A stretch of 37,345 bases of DNA from Actinomycetospora sp. (GCA_029266415.1 JAQSWW010000013.1:1-37345); one strand, 5' to 3'. Numbered from the stretch's first letter, positions 19,707 to 28,593 are shown. Program-made: numbers and translations. Notes: generated by a model not told the origin, from the sequence alone.

Positions 19707-20980
19707 GCGCGCGCTCCCTGCTGGTCGGCGGACTGCTGCTGCGCGGCCTGCTTCTCGGCCCGCTGCTGGCGGCGCTGCTCGGCCAGCGCGAGGGCGTCGT
19801 CCCAGCTCTGCCGCTTCCCGATGAGCCGCCGGTACTTCATGACCTCGGCGGGCATGTCGACGGCGAGGGCGCCGACGATGCGCCCGCCGGCGCGGTAGAT
19901 CGCCGTGAACGGCCCGCCCTCGGCGTCGTCGCCGGCGACGACCTCGACGTGGTCGCCCGCCGCGATCCCGACGAACTGGACGCGGCCGTCGTACCAGTCC
20001 GACCAGAAGTACGGGACGGTCTCGTAGGGCTTCGCGCTCGCGGGGTCGACGGCGTGGCGTGCCGCGCGACCACCCTGCTCGGCGGCCGACGTCCAGTGCT
20101 CGAGGCGCATCGTGCCCGCGGCGACGTCGGTGAACAGCGCGTTCGGCCAGCGCGCGATGTCGCCGGCGACGTAGACGCCCGGTGCGGCGGCGAGGGTCTC
20201 GTCGGCGACCACGCCGTCGTCGAGGGTGAGCCCCGAGCCCTCGAGCCACTCGGTGGCCGGCCGCGCGCCGATGCCGACGACGAGGACGTCGGTGGCGATC
20301 TCGGTGCCGTCGGCCAGGCGCACGGCGTGCACCCGGCCGTCGGTGGCCAGGACCTCGTCCACGGCCACGCCGGTGCGCACCTCGGTGCCGCGGCGGCGGT
20401 GCAGGTGGGTGAGCGCGCGCCCCATCCGCTCGCCGACCGCGCGGGCCAGCGGGGTCTCCAGCGCCTCGAGGATCGTCACCTCGAGGCCGAGCCCGCGGCC
20501 CACCGAGGCCACCTCGGAGCCGATGAAGCCCGCCCCGACGACGGTCAGCCGCGGAGCCCCGCCGCGCAGGGCCGCGCGCAGCGCGATGGCGTCGTCGAGC
20601 GTGCGCACCGTGTGCACGCCCCCGATGCCCTCGGTGCCCGGCAGGGTCCGCGCGTGCGCGCCGGTGGCGATGACCAGCCCGTCGTAGGACACCGTCCGGT
20701 CCCCGACGGTGACGGTCCGCGCCGCCGTGTCGAGCGCCGAGGCCGGCGTGCCGAGCAGGAGCTCGACGTCGAGGTCGCCGGCGAAGGTCGCCTCCTCGCG
20801 GTAGCGCGGGTCGGGGGACTCGTCGGCGGCCAGGTACTCCTTGGACAGCGGGGGCCGGTCGTAGGGCAGGTGCTCCTCGGCGCCGACGAGGGTCACCTCG
20901 CCGTCGAACCCGTCGCGCCGGACGGCCTCGACCGCCCGCAGGCCGGCCAGGGACGCGCCGACCACCACGAGGCGGGTCAC
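19703..20980 (-). CDS. FAD-dependent ferredoxin reductase
   Basis: VVVGASLAGLRAVEAVRR, PYDRPPLSKEYL, VVGAGFIGSEVAS, VYVAGDIARWPN; 4-nt overlaps on both sides. Confidence 0.94.
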   Translation of the reverse strand: MTRLVVVGASLAGLRAVEAVRRDGFDGEVTLVGAEEHLPYDRPPLSKEYLAADESPDPRYREEATFAGDLDVELLLGTPASALDTAARTVTVGDRTVSYDGLVIATGAHARTLPGTEGIGGVHTVRTLDDAIALRAALRGGAPRLTVVGAGFIGSEVASVGRGLGLEVTILEALETPLARAVGERMGRALTHLHRRRGTEVRTGVAVDEVLATDGRVHAVRLADGTEIATDVLVVGIGARPATEWLEGSGLTLDDGVVADETLAAAPGVYVAGDIARWPNALFTDVAAGTMRLEHWTSAAEQGGRAARHAVDPASAKPYETVPYFWSDWYDGRVQFVGIAAGDHVEVVAGDDAEGGPFTAIYRAGGRIVGALAVDMPAEVMKYRRLIGKRQSWDDALALAEQRRQQRAEKQAAQQQSADQQGARA

Positions 20981-21180
20981 GTCTCGATCGGCCCCTCGAG
21001 CGACAGCGCCTCGGTCGGGCAGGCGGCGACGGCCTCGCGGACCTCGGCCTCCTGGTCCTGCGCGACCTGCTCGGTGTGCAGGATCAGCGACCCGTCGTCG
21101 TCCACCTCGAAGACGTCCGGGGCGAGGGACTCGCACATGCCCATGCCGGTGCACCGGTCCCAGTCCACGACGATCCTCAT
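20977..21180 (-). CDS. Ferredoxin, single-cluster ([3Fe-4S]-type ligand pattern)
   Basis: MRIVVDWDRCTGMGMCESLAPDVFEVDDDG...AVAACPTEAL; CxxxxxC...CP. Confidence 0.94.
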   Translation of the reverse strand: MRIVVDWDRCTGMGMCESLAPDVFEVDDDGSLILHTEQVAQDQEAEVREAVAACPTEALSLEGPIET

Positions 21181-21359
21181 TCGGGCCCTCCTCGCTCGTG
21201 CGGCGCCCTCGTGGGCGGTCACCATAACGTGCGTCATGGTACGGGCGCGAGACCTGCGTCACGGCCCGGATGGCCCTTCGTACCGTGCCGCGGACCGCGC
21301 CGCCGCGCGTCGGGCGTGAGAACGTCGGCGGGGTCATCCGTACGGAGGGAGCACGGGAC

Positions 21360-22208
21360 GTGAGCACGCTCGATCTCGACGCACCGGCCGCGCCGACGGC
21401 GCTCTCGGTGACCCGCGAGGGCGGGGTCGCGACGGTGCGCCTCGAGCGCCCGCAGGCCGCGAACGCGCTGGACCGCACGCTGTGGCACGAGCTGCGCGCG
21501 ACGTTCACCGCGCTCGACGCCGAGCCGGGCGTGCGCGCCGTCGTGCTGGCCGGCGCCGGCAAGCACTTCTGCGCCGGCATCGACCTCTCGATGCTCGCCG
21601 ACATCCGGGGCATGGCCCCCGCCGGCTCCGACGGCGGGCGGGCGCGCGAGGGTCTGCGCCGCCTGATCCTCGACCTGCAGGACGTACTCACCTCGGTCGA
21701 GCGCTGCCGGGTGCCCGTGCTCGCGGCGATCCAGGGCGCGTGCGTCGGTGCGGGGCTCGACCTCGCCGTCGCCTGCGACCTGCGCTACGCCACCCCGCGC
21801 ACGACGTTCTCGCTCAAGGAGGTGGACATGGGGCTCGCCGCCGACGTCGGCGTGCTCCAGCGCCTGCCGCGGATCGTCGGCGAGGGCCGGGCGCGCGAGA
21901 TGGCCTACACGTGCCGCGACGTCCGCGGCCCCGAGGCCGAGGCGTGGGGGCTGGTCAACGCGTGTATCGAGGCCGACGACGCCGACGCGCTGGTCGCCCA
22001 CGTCCAGGGGATCGCGCGGGACCTCGCCACCAAGTCGCCATTGGCGATGCGGGGCACCAAGCACGCGATCACCTACGCCCGCGACCACACGACCGCCGAC
22101 GCCCTCGACCAGATCGCGACCTGGAACGCCTCGGCGCTGCTCTCCGACGACCTCACCGAGGCCGTCACCGCCTTCGCCGAGCAGCGCCCGCCCCGCTACG
22201 CCGACTGA
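21360..22208 (+). CDS. Enoyl-CoA hydratase/isomerase (crotonase family)
   Basis: VLAGAGKHFCAGIDLSML, IQGACVGAGLDLAVACDLRYA; GTG start chosen. Confidence 0.94.
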   Translation: MSTLDLDAPAAPTALSVTREGGVATVRLERPQAANALDRTLWHELRATFTALDAEPGVRAVVLAGAGKHFCAGIDLSMLADIRGMAPAGSDGGRAREGLRRLILDLQDVLTSVERCRVPVLAAIQGACVGAGLDLAVACDLRYATPRTTFSLKEVDMGLAADVGVLQRLPRIVGEGRAREMAYTCRDVRGPEAEAWGLVNACIEADDADALVAHVQGIARDLATKSPLAMRGTKHAITYARDHTTADALDQIATWNASALLSDDLTEAVTAFAEQRPPRYAD

Positions 22209-22221
22209 GGCACGGGGTATC

Positions 22222-22323
22222 TCAGCGTGGGGGCAGGCGGCACGGAGCGGAGCTGCCGCGCCGGAGGCGTAGTCACGCCGGCGATCCGATACGGCACGCC
22301 GAGAGGGCGCGGAAAGCCCCCAC
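22222..22323 (+). repeat. Candidate dispersed palindromic element A (102 bp)
   Basis: Bounded by TCAGCGTGGGGGC and GGAAAGCCCCCAC (9-bp complementary CGTGGGGGC/GCCCCCACG); both 13-nt ends are identical to those of element B at 33996-34041. Lies between convergent genes. Confidence 0.7.
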
Positions 22324-22325
22324 GA

Positions 22326-22928
22326 TCATCGGTTCTCGTGCGCCGCCGGGTGCCACGGCGCGTCGGCGGACACGACCGGATCCCAGGTCCCCGAGGCGTG
22401 GGCGCGCACGAGCAGGTCGAACTCGTCGAGCAGCGACGCCAGGTCGGCGTCCGCGACGCCGGCGATCTGCTGGTGCCCGGCGAGGACGGCGACGCCGAGG
22501 GCGGCGAGGCGCTCGCGCCGCTCCGGGTCCTCGATCACCGGCGCGAGCACGTCGGCCAGCGCGCGCAGCCGCCCCTGGTCCACGGCACGCTGCGCGGCCT
22601 CGACGACCGGGTCGACGGTGGCCCAGGCCCGGATCGCGGTCTCCGCCTCGTGGGGCACGGTCAGCGCGAGGTGCTTCATGCGCCGCACGCGCTCGAGCGG
22701 GTCGTCGCTGGCGTTGACCAGCTCGACGATGCGCCCGACCTCCTCGCGCTCCCAGTGCTCCAGCAGCGCGGCGACGAAGCCGTCCCAGCCGCCGAAGTGG
22801 TGGTAGAAGGACCCGCTGGTGACGCCCAGCGCGGCGCACAGCCGCCCGATGCGCAGGCCGTTGCGGCCGTCCCGGGCGAGCACGCGCAGTGCCTCGTCGA
22901 AGTACGAGCGCGGGGTGGCCGTCGGCAT
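22326..22928 (-). CDS. TetR family transcriptional regulator
   Basis: N-terminal HTH GRNGLRIGRLCAALGVTSGSFYHHFGGWDGFVAALL. Confidence 0.92.
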   Translation of the reverse strand: MPTATPRSYFDEALRVLARDGRNGLRIGRLCAALGVTSGSFYHHFGGWDGFVAALLEHWEREEVGRIVELVNASDDPLERVRRMKHLALTVPHEAETAIRAWATVDPVVEAAQRAVDQGRLRALADVLAPVIEDPERRERLAALGVAVLAGHQQIAGVADADLASLLDEFDLLVRAHASGTWDPVVSADAPWHPAAHENR

Positions 22929-22993
22929 GGTCGTGGACCTCCCGGTACTGACGCCGTTCCCCTCCGCCAGAACGTCATCTACCTTACGGCGCC

Positions 22994-24544
22994 ATGTTCC
23001 CGGGGACGTTCGCCGCCACCCACCCCGACCGCCCCGCCGTGATCATGGCGGAGACCGGCGAGGGCCTGACCTACCGCGAGCTCGAGGACGGCTCGGTGCG
23101 CCTCGCCCGCACGCTGGTCGAGCACGGGCTGCGCCGCGGCGACGTCGTCGCCCTGCTGACCGACAACCACCCCCGCGCCTTCGAGGTGTACTGGGCCGCG
23201 CAGCGCGCCGGCCTGCTCGTCACCGCGGTCAACCACCACCTCTCCCCCGACGAGGCGGCCTACATCGTCGACGACTGCGGCGCGCAGGTCCTGGTCGTCT
23301 CCGCCGCCACGGCCGAGCTCGCCGCCGCGATCGTCGCGACGACCCCGCGGGTCACCCTGCGCCTCGCGTTCGGCGGGCCGGTCGCCGAGCACCGCGACTA
23401 CGACGAGGTCGTCGGCGCGCAGCCCGCCGAGCCGCTGGCCGACCAGCCCCGCGGTGGCGACATGCTCTACAGCTCGGGCACCACCGGCCGCCCCAAGGGC
23501 ATCGTGCCGAACCTGCCCGACCGCCAGATCGACGAGCCCGGTGACCTCTACATCGCGGTGTTCAAGCCCATGTACGGATTCGGCGAGGACACCGTCTACC
23601 TCTCGCCGGCGCCGATCTACCACGCCGCGCCGCCGCGCTTCGGCGCCACGATCCAGTCCACCGGCGGCACCGTCGTGATGATGCACCGCTTCGACCCCGA
23701 GCAGGCCCTCGCGGCGATCGAGCGCTACCGCGCCACTCACAGCCAGTGGGTGCCGACGATGTTCGTCCGCATGCTCAAGCTGCCCGAGGAGGTCAAGGCC
23801 CGCTACGACGTCTCCAGCCTGCGGGTCGCGATCCACGCCGCCGCGCCGTGCCCGGTGGAGGTCAAGCGGGCGATGATGAACTGGTGGGGCCCGGTGCTCT
23901 ACGAGTACTACAGCTCCAGCGAGGCCAACGGCATCACGTTCATCGATCCGCAGCAGTGGCTCGAGCACCCCGGCTCGGTGGGGCTCGCGGGGCTCGGCAC
24001 GATCCACGTCTGCGACGACGAGGGCCGCGAGCTCGCCCCCGGCGAGGTCGGCACCGTCTACTTCGAGCGCGACGTCCGGCCGTTCGAGTACCACGGCGAC
24101 CCGGAGAAGACCCGCGCCGCGCAGCACCCCGAGCACGAGACGTGGACGACCACCGGCGATCTCGGCTACGTCGACGACGACGGCTTCCTCCACCTCACCG
24201 ACCGCAAGAGCTTCATGATCATCTCAGGCGGGGTGAACATCTACCCGCAGGAGATCGAGGACGTCCTCACGCTGCACGAGGCGGTGCTCGACGTCGCGGT
24301 GATCGGGGTGCCGGACGACGAGATGGGCGAGTCGGTGCTGGCCGTCGTCCAGCCCGCCGCGGGCCACGAGCCGTCGGACGAGCTCGCCGAGCAGCTGCTC
24401 GAGCACGTGCGCGGCCGCATCGCGCGGTACAAGACGCCGCGCCGGCTGGTGTTCACCGACGACCTGCCCCGCACCCCCACCGGCAAGTTGGTGAAGCACC
24501 GGCTGCGCGAGCGCCACGCGGCCGGGGAGTTCGCCCCCGCCTAG
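22994..24544 (+). CDS. AMP-dependent acyl-CoA synthetase (FadD-like)
   Basis: LYSSGTTGRPKGI, YYSSSEANG, TGDLGYVDDDGFLHLTDRKSFMIISGGVNIYPQEIE, PTGKLVKHRLRE. Confidence 0.95.
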   Translation: MFPGTFAATHPDRPAVIMAETGEGLTYRELEDGSVRLARTLVEHGLRRGDVVALLTDNHPRAFEVYWAAQRAGLLVTAVNHHLSPDEAAYIVDDCGAQVLVVSAATAELAAAIVATTPRVTLRLAFGGPVAEHRDYDEVVGAQPAEPLADQPRGGDMLYSSGTTGRPKGIVPNLPDRQIDEPGDLYIAVFKPMYGFGEDTVYLSPAPIYHAAPPRFGATIQSTGGTVVMMHRFDPEQALAAIERYRATHSQWVPTMFVRMLKLPEEVKARYDVSSLRVAIHAAAPCPVEVKRAMMNWWGPVLYEYYSSSEANGITFIDPQQWLEHPGSVGLAGLGTIHVCDDEGRELAPGEVGTVYFERDVRPFEYHGDPEKTRAAQHPEHETWTTTGDLGYVDDDGFLHLTDRKSFMIISGGVNIYPQEIEDVLTLHEAVLDVAVIGVPDDEMGESVLAVVQPAAGHEPSDELAEQLLEHVRGRIARYKTPRRLVFTDDLPRTPTGKLVKHRLRERHAAGEFAPA

Positions 24545-24552
24545 AGCCTCGC

Positions 24553-24717
24553 CTAGAACAACGAGCGGAAGAACGTCGCGATCGAGGACAGCGCGTTGCC
24601 GATGATGGCCACGATCGACTGGACGACGTCGGCGGCGCCGGTCGGGTTCGTGATCACGAAGAAGAGCACGACGGCGACGGCGACGATCCCCAGGAACCGC
24701 TTCAACCCGCTGGACAT
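24553..24717 (-). CDS. Small hydrophobic/membrane protein, 54 aa
   Basis: MSSGLKRFLGIVAVAVVLFFVITNPTGAADVVQSIVAIIGNALSSIATFFRSLF; one clear TM segment plus an amphipathic C-terminus. Confidence 0.7.
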   Translation of the reverse strand: MSSGLKRFLGIVAVAVVLFFVITNPTGAADVVQSIVAIIGNALSSIATFFRSLF

Positions 24718-24885
24718 GCGTTCCCGATGCTCCCGTCGTGCCGGTCGCCACGCGCTCGGGGTGGGCGCGGTGCGCACCGACCGTAACGCCATCGCCCCGT
24801 CGGGGTGGGTTCCTTCGCCACAGTGGCGCGGGCGTGTCTCGGACGAGATCGGCGCCGCCCGCGCGGGCGCGGCACGATCTCCGCC

Positions 24886-25722
24886 GTGGACTCCTTCACC
24901 CGCGACGGCCTGCGGTTCTCCGTCACCGAGCACGGCCCCGCCGAGGGCACGGCCGTGCTGCTGCTGCACGGCTTCCCCCAGACGTCGGCGAGCTGGGAGC
25001 CGGTCGCGCGCCGGCTCGCCGACGCCGGACACCGGGTGCTCGCCCCCGACCAGCGCGGCTACTCGCCACGAGCCCGCCCCGACGGCCGCCGCGCGTACCG
25101 CGTCGAGGAGCTCGCCGCCGACGTCGTCGCCCTCGCCGACGCCGCGGGCGGCGGGCCGGTGCACGTCGTGGGGCACGACTGGGGCGCGATCGTCGCCTGG
25201 GCCCTCGCCGCCCTGCACCCCGAGCGCGTCGCGACCGTCACCGGCGTGTCGGTGCCGCACCCCGCCGCGTTCTTCCGCGCGATGACGCGCAGCCGCCAGG
25301 CGCTGCTGTCCTGGTACACGTACGCCTTCCAGGTGCCCGGGCTCGCCGAGCGCTACCTCGCCCGGCCGGGCGCGCTCGCCGCGACCCTGCAGCGCATCGG
25401 CCAGACGCCGGAGCGGGCCCGTCGCGACGAGGCCGCCCTCACCGCGCTCGGCGGGCTGCGACCGGCGCTGGCGGGCGGGATCGCGTGGTACCGCGCCGTG
25501 CCGTTCTGGGAGCACCCGGGTCTGCCGGTGCCGGTGGAGGTGCCCGCGCTCATGGTCGGGAGCGACGGTGACGCCGCCGTCTCTCTCGAGGCGGTGCACG
25601 GCAACGGCGCGTGGATGCGCGGGCCCTACCGCCTGGAGGTGCTGTCCGGGGTGAGCCACTGGATCCCCGACGAGGTGCCCGACCTTCTGGCCGACCTCGT
25701 GCTCGAGCACGTGGCGAAGTGA
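24886..25722 (+). CDS. Alpha/beta hydrolase (epoxide hydrolase-like)
   Basis: VLLLHGFPQTSASWEPVARRLADAGHRVLAPDQRGYSPRARP, VVGHDWGAIVAWALA, VSHWIPDEVPDL. Confidence 0.93.
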   Translation: MDSFTRDGLRFSVTEHGPAEGTAVLLLHGFPQTSASWEPVARRLADAGHRVLAPDQRGYSPRARPDGRRAYRVEELAADVVALADAAGGGPVHVVGHDWGAIVAWALAALHPERVATVTGVSVPHPAAFFRAMTRSRQALLSWYTYAFQVPGLAERYLARPGALAATLQRIGQTPERARRDEAALTALGGLRPALAGGIAWYRAVPFWEHPGLPVPVEVPALMVGSDGDAAVSLEAVHGNGAWMRGPYRLEVLSGVSHWIPDEVPDLLADLVLEHVAK

Positions 25723-25725
25723 GGG

Positions 25726-25761
25726 GGTTCCGGGAGCGCGGGGGGATGCGCTCCCGGAACC
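25726..25761 (+). terminator. Terminator hairpin after the alpha/beta hydrolase gene
   Basis: Perfect 14-bp stem GGTTCCGGGAGCGC-N8-GCGCTCCCGGAACC three nt after the stop; followed by a second hairpin GTCGGCCG...CGGCCGAC. Confidence 0.85.
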
Positions 25762-25878
25762 ATGGTCGGCCGAGGGGGGCGCGGCCGACAAACCTGATCC
25801 TACGGACGAGCGACCCGTCGCGGGTGGGATCCACGACACCCGGTCCCGCCGGTGCCGGAAACCGTCGCCGGACCGTGC

Positions 25879-26241
25879 TCACGCCGTGAGGTGAAGCTCC
25901 CCGAGGGAACGCGCGGCGGTGACCTCGGGGTTCGTCCGGTCACCGCCACCCGGGAAAGGGTCGTGGCCGCCGCCGTGGCGCAGGAGCGCGTTGCGGTGGG
26001 CCACGATCGCCGTCGCGAGGGCCTGGGCATGGGACTCGGCGCCCGGGGCGCTCTCGCCGCTCACACGCTCGACGGCACGGCCGATCGTCTCCGCCAGGCG
26101 CGCCAGCTCGTCGAGCACGTCGGCGGACCACGTGAAGTGGTCGACACCGTCCGGCCGCAGCACGCGTCCCTGGTCGTCGAGCCGACGCAGCGCGTCGGTG
26201 GCCTGCCTCGCGAGCGCGACGCCTGCGTTCTCAACCGTCAC
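25879..26241 (-). CDS. Conserved-looking hypothetical protein
   Basis: VTVENAGVALARQATDALRRLDDQGRVLRPDGVDHFTWSADVLDELARLAETIGRAVERV...; helical, GTG start, codon composition typical of real genes. Confidence 0.6.
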   Translation of the reverse strand: MTVENAGVALARQATDALRRLDDQGRVLRPDGVDHFTWSADVLDELARLAETIGRAVERVSGESAPGAESHAQALATAIVAHRNALLRHGGGHDPFPGGGDRTNPEVTAARSLGELHLTA

Positions 26242-26301
26242 GCCCTCGCTGTACCCACCCGCCGGCCGTGTGACGCCCCCGCGGCCGCTAGGAAGGCCGG
26301 C

Positions 26302-26667
26302 ATGGCGTCGACGCAGGTGCTCGTCCTCGGGTTCGACCCCGTCACCGTCCCGGGCTACGACCCGGCCCCCGTCGTCGCCGCCATCGAGCGCGGGCAGCAG
26401 CGCTTCGCCGAGTACGGCATCTCCTGCGACCTCGGGCTGGTGCCCTTCGACGACACCGCCGAGGAGCGGATCGTCGAGCTGCTGCACCGCGAGCCCTACG
26501 CGTGCGTCGTCGTCGGCGGCGGGATCCGCAAGCAGGAGGAACTCCTCGAGCTCTTCGAGCGCGTCGTGAACCTCGTGCGACGTCACGCCCCGCAGGCGGC
26601 CATCGCCTTCAACAGCAGCCCGGACGACAGCGCCGACGCCGCGCGGCGCTGGCTCACCGGTCCGTGA
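26302..26667 (+). CDS. Hypothetical protein (about 121 aa)
   Basis: MASTQVLVLGFDPVTVPGYDPAPVVAAIERGQQRFAEYGISCDLGLVPFDDTAEERIVELLHREPYACVVVGGGIRKQEELLELFERVVNLVRRHAP; alpha/beta-like pattern. Confidence 0.75.
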   Translation: MASTQVLVLGFDPVTVPGYDPAPVVAAIERGQQRFAEYGISCDLGLVPFDDTAEERIVELLHREPYACVVVGGGIRKQEELLELFERVVNLVRRHAPQAAIAFNSSPDDSADAARRWLTGP

Positions 26668-26948
26668 GTCCCCCGCGGCGGCGCAGCTCGGCGGCCTCGG
26701 TGAAGCGGTCGAGCGGGTCGCCGTCGCCGGTCCGGGCGTCGACGCGGGCGACGGCCACCAGCCGCTCCTGGTCGAGCTGGCGGCGCCGGCCCGGGGTGAA
26801 GAAACCAGTCGTCCAGCTCGGCGAGGCGCTCGGCGACCACCCGGCCGCCGCCGCGACCCCGGTGGACGCGCAGGACCGCCGCCAGCAGGAGCACGAGCAG
26901 CACGACGAACATGCCGCACACGACGCTCGTGGTGAGCACGGTGTCCAC
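26654..26948 (-). pseudogene. Small membrane-anchored hypothetical protein interrupted by a 1-nt frameshift
   Basis: Frame 1 MDTVLTTSVVCGMFVVLLVLLLAAVLRVHRGRGGGRVVAERLAELDDWF continues in frame 2 as FTPGRRRQLDQERLVAVARVDARTGDGDPLDRFTEAAELRRRGGLTDR*; join at TGG-TTT-C around 26801-26806. Confidence 0.6.
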
Positions 26949-27021
26949 GGCGTTGCTCCCTCGACGAGGCGACAGGTGGGCACGCCAGCACCGTCAGCGG
27001 ACAGGGCCGGACCGGCCACGG

Positions 27022-27478
27022 TCAGGCTTGCGCTTCTCGCTGCGCCTGCCGGCGCGCCAAGACCATCCTGACGATGTCGCCGGGTGTCGGCGGGAGCCAG
27101 CCGAGCTGGCGGCTCATCGTGAGGTCGTCCCTGTTCGCCCAGTGCTCGGCGATCTTGCCGCCTTTCGTGCGGAGCCAGTGCGTCTGCGTGGCCGAGAACG
27201 ACCGCCCACGTGACGGGAAGACCGCCCGGACCGTTCCCTCCGGCCCGTAGGCCGTGGCCGTCCCGGCCTGCCGTCCACTCATGGTCGTGTGGAGGACGAC
27301 CAGGGCGCCGTCCTGCACCGCTTCGCGGACCTCCCACCGCATGTCGGCGAAGGCTCCCCTCAGCCGCACAGCGCTCCGGTGCAGCCCCTCGGGGGCCGCG
27401 GAGCGGCGGGTGCTCGTCGGCTTCACGGTCGAGCGCGTCCGCGGTGTAGACCTCGGTCGAGGGCCTCCCGCCGCGGCG
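27022..27478 (-). pseudogene. SnoaL/NTF2-like protein remnant (5'-truncated and frameshifted)
   Basis: ...EVYTADALDREADEHPPLRGP in one frame continues as EGLHRSAVRLRGAFADMRWEVREAVQDG...HWLRTKGGKIAEHWANRDDLTMSRQLG in another; shift at a C5 run; no plausible start codon. Confidence 0.6.
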
Positions 27479-27481
27479 ATG

Positions 27482-27883
27482 TCACATCGAGGGAGCGTCG
27501 GGGTCGTTCTCGTCACCGACGAAGTGGATGTCGAACGGCTTGTTCGTGATGAAGAGGAAAGTGCAGTCGGCTTCCTGCGTGGCGCCGTGGAACATCACAC
27601 CGCCCTCGGGAAACCACACGAAACTGCCCGCCGGATAGTCGCCTTGGTGGGTGTTCAACGTGCCCTCGAGCACGTAGACGCCGTGGGCGCAGGGGTGGCT
27701 GTGCCACGGGTTGGTGAAGCCGGCCCGGTACACCATCTTGAGCACCATCATGCCGGTCTCGTCGTCGTTGACGAGCGGCACGTGCTCGAGGTTGGCCTGG
27801 ATGTACTCGACAGGGAACAGCTCCCAATCGGCAGCATTCGTGTCGATCACAGTCAGCTCGACCGGCTTGCTCGGAGTGCTCAC
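27482..27883 (-). CDS. Cupin-domain protein (dioxygenase-like)
   Basis: NPWHSHPCAHGVYVLEGTLNTHQGDYPAGSFVWFPEGGVMFHGATQ; cupin motif 1 (HSHPxxHGVYVLEG). Confidence 0.88.
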   Translation of the reverse strand: MSTPSKPVELTVIDTNAADWELFPVEYIQANLEHVPLVNDDETGMMVLKMVYRAGFTNPWHSHPCAHGVYVLEGTLNTHQGDYPAGSFVWFPEGGVMFHGATQEADCTFLFITNKPFDIHFVGDENDPDAPSM

Positions 27884-28116
27884 AGAGGTCGACCCATCGG
27901 TACGGCGTTCGGCATCTCCACGCGCCATGTCACACGCAGTCGGCCCACTATGGGGAGCAGGACGTCGCGGCACAAGGGCTCCTCGTCCGCACCCCCACGT
28001 TCCGCGTCGCCCGCCGCAGCTCCCCGCCGTCCAGGTCGCGCTCGGGGTCTCTCCCTCGGCCTTCGCGGGCGTGCCCTGCCGGGCCGCACATCCGCCGCTG
28101 CGTCTCGCTGGCGCCG

Positions 28117-28593
28117 CTACAGCCGCCCACGCGTCGACCAGCGTTCACCCGTGAGCTCCTGGCCGGCAGGTGGGTGGTAGCGGTCGCCATGACGGTGGAC
28201 GACCTTCCAGTCGCCGTCCTCACGTCGAAAAACGGTGGTGACGCGGAGGGTGCTGGACACGGGCTCGTCGTGCTGGGCGGTGGTCACGACGCTGCGTTCG
28301 ATGCCCGCCACGTACCCCAGGTCACCGCTCACGCCCGCGGCCAGCACGTCGTACTCAAGGCTCTCGCTGCGACGGAAGTTCGAGGCGACCCACGCGCTGC
28401 CGCCAGAGACGTCGGTCCACCCGCGCGCGGCGGGGACCGCATTGCCGAACAGCGTCACCGGGTCGAGGTGCGACCACAACGCCTGGTGCTCGCCGATGTC
28501 GCCGTCGTGTACCGCCTTGCACCATGCCGAGAGTCGGGGCATCACGTCGGCGAGGAAGGCCTCGAGGTCGTCCACGGCCGCTCTCCCGGACAT
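28117..28593 (-). CDS. SnoaL/NTF2-like domain protein
   Basis: MSGRAAVDDLEAFLADVMPRLSAWCKAVHDGDIGEHQALWSHLDPVTLFGNAVPAARGW...FRREDGDWKVVHRHGDRY. Confidence 0.8.
   Translation of the reverse strand: MSGRAAVDDLEAFLADVMPRLSAWCKAVHDGDIGEHQALWSHLDPVTLFGNAVPAARGWTDVSGGSAWVASNFRRSESLEYDVLAAGVSGDLGYVAGIERSVVTTAQHDEPVSSTLRVTTVFRREDGDWKVVHRHGDRYHPPAGQELTGERWSTRGRL

Noticed and set aside
21224-21244. ACCAT-N10-ATGGT repeat in the ferredoxin/crotonase divergent region as an operator
   Set aside because: Only 5-bp arms, single occurrence, no match to KstR-type motifs; insufficient support.
27020-27036. CACGGTCAGGCTTGCG resembling a half-site of the AACAGTC-N6-GACTGTT operator
   Set aside because: Right arm is absent and it lies at the 3' end of a coding remnant.
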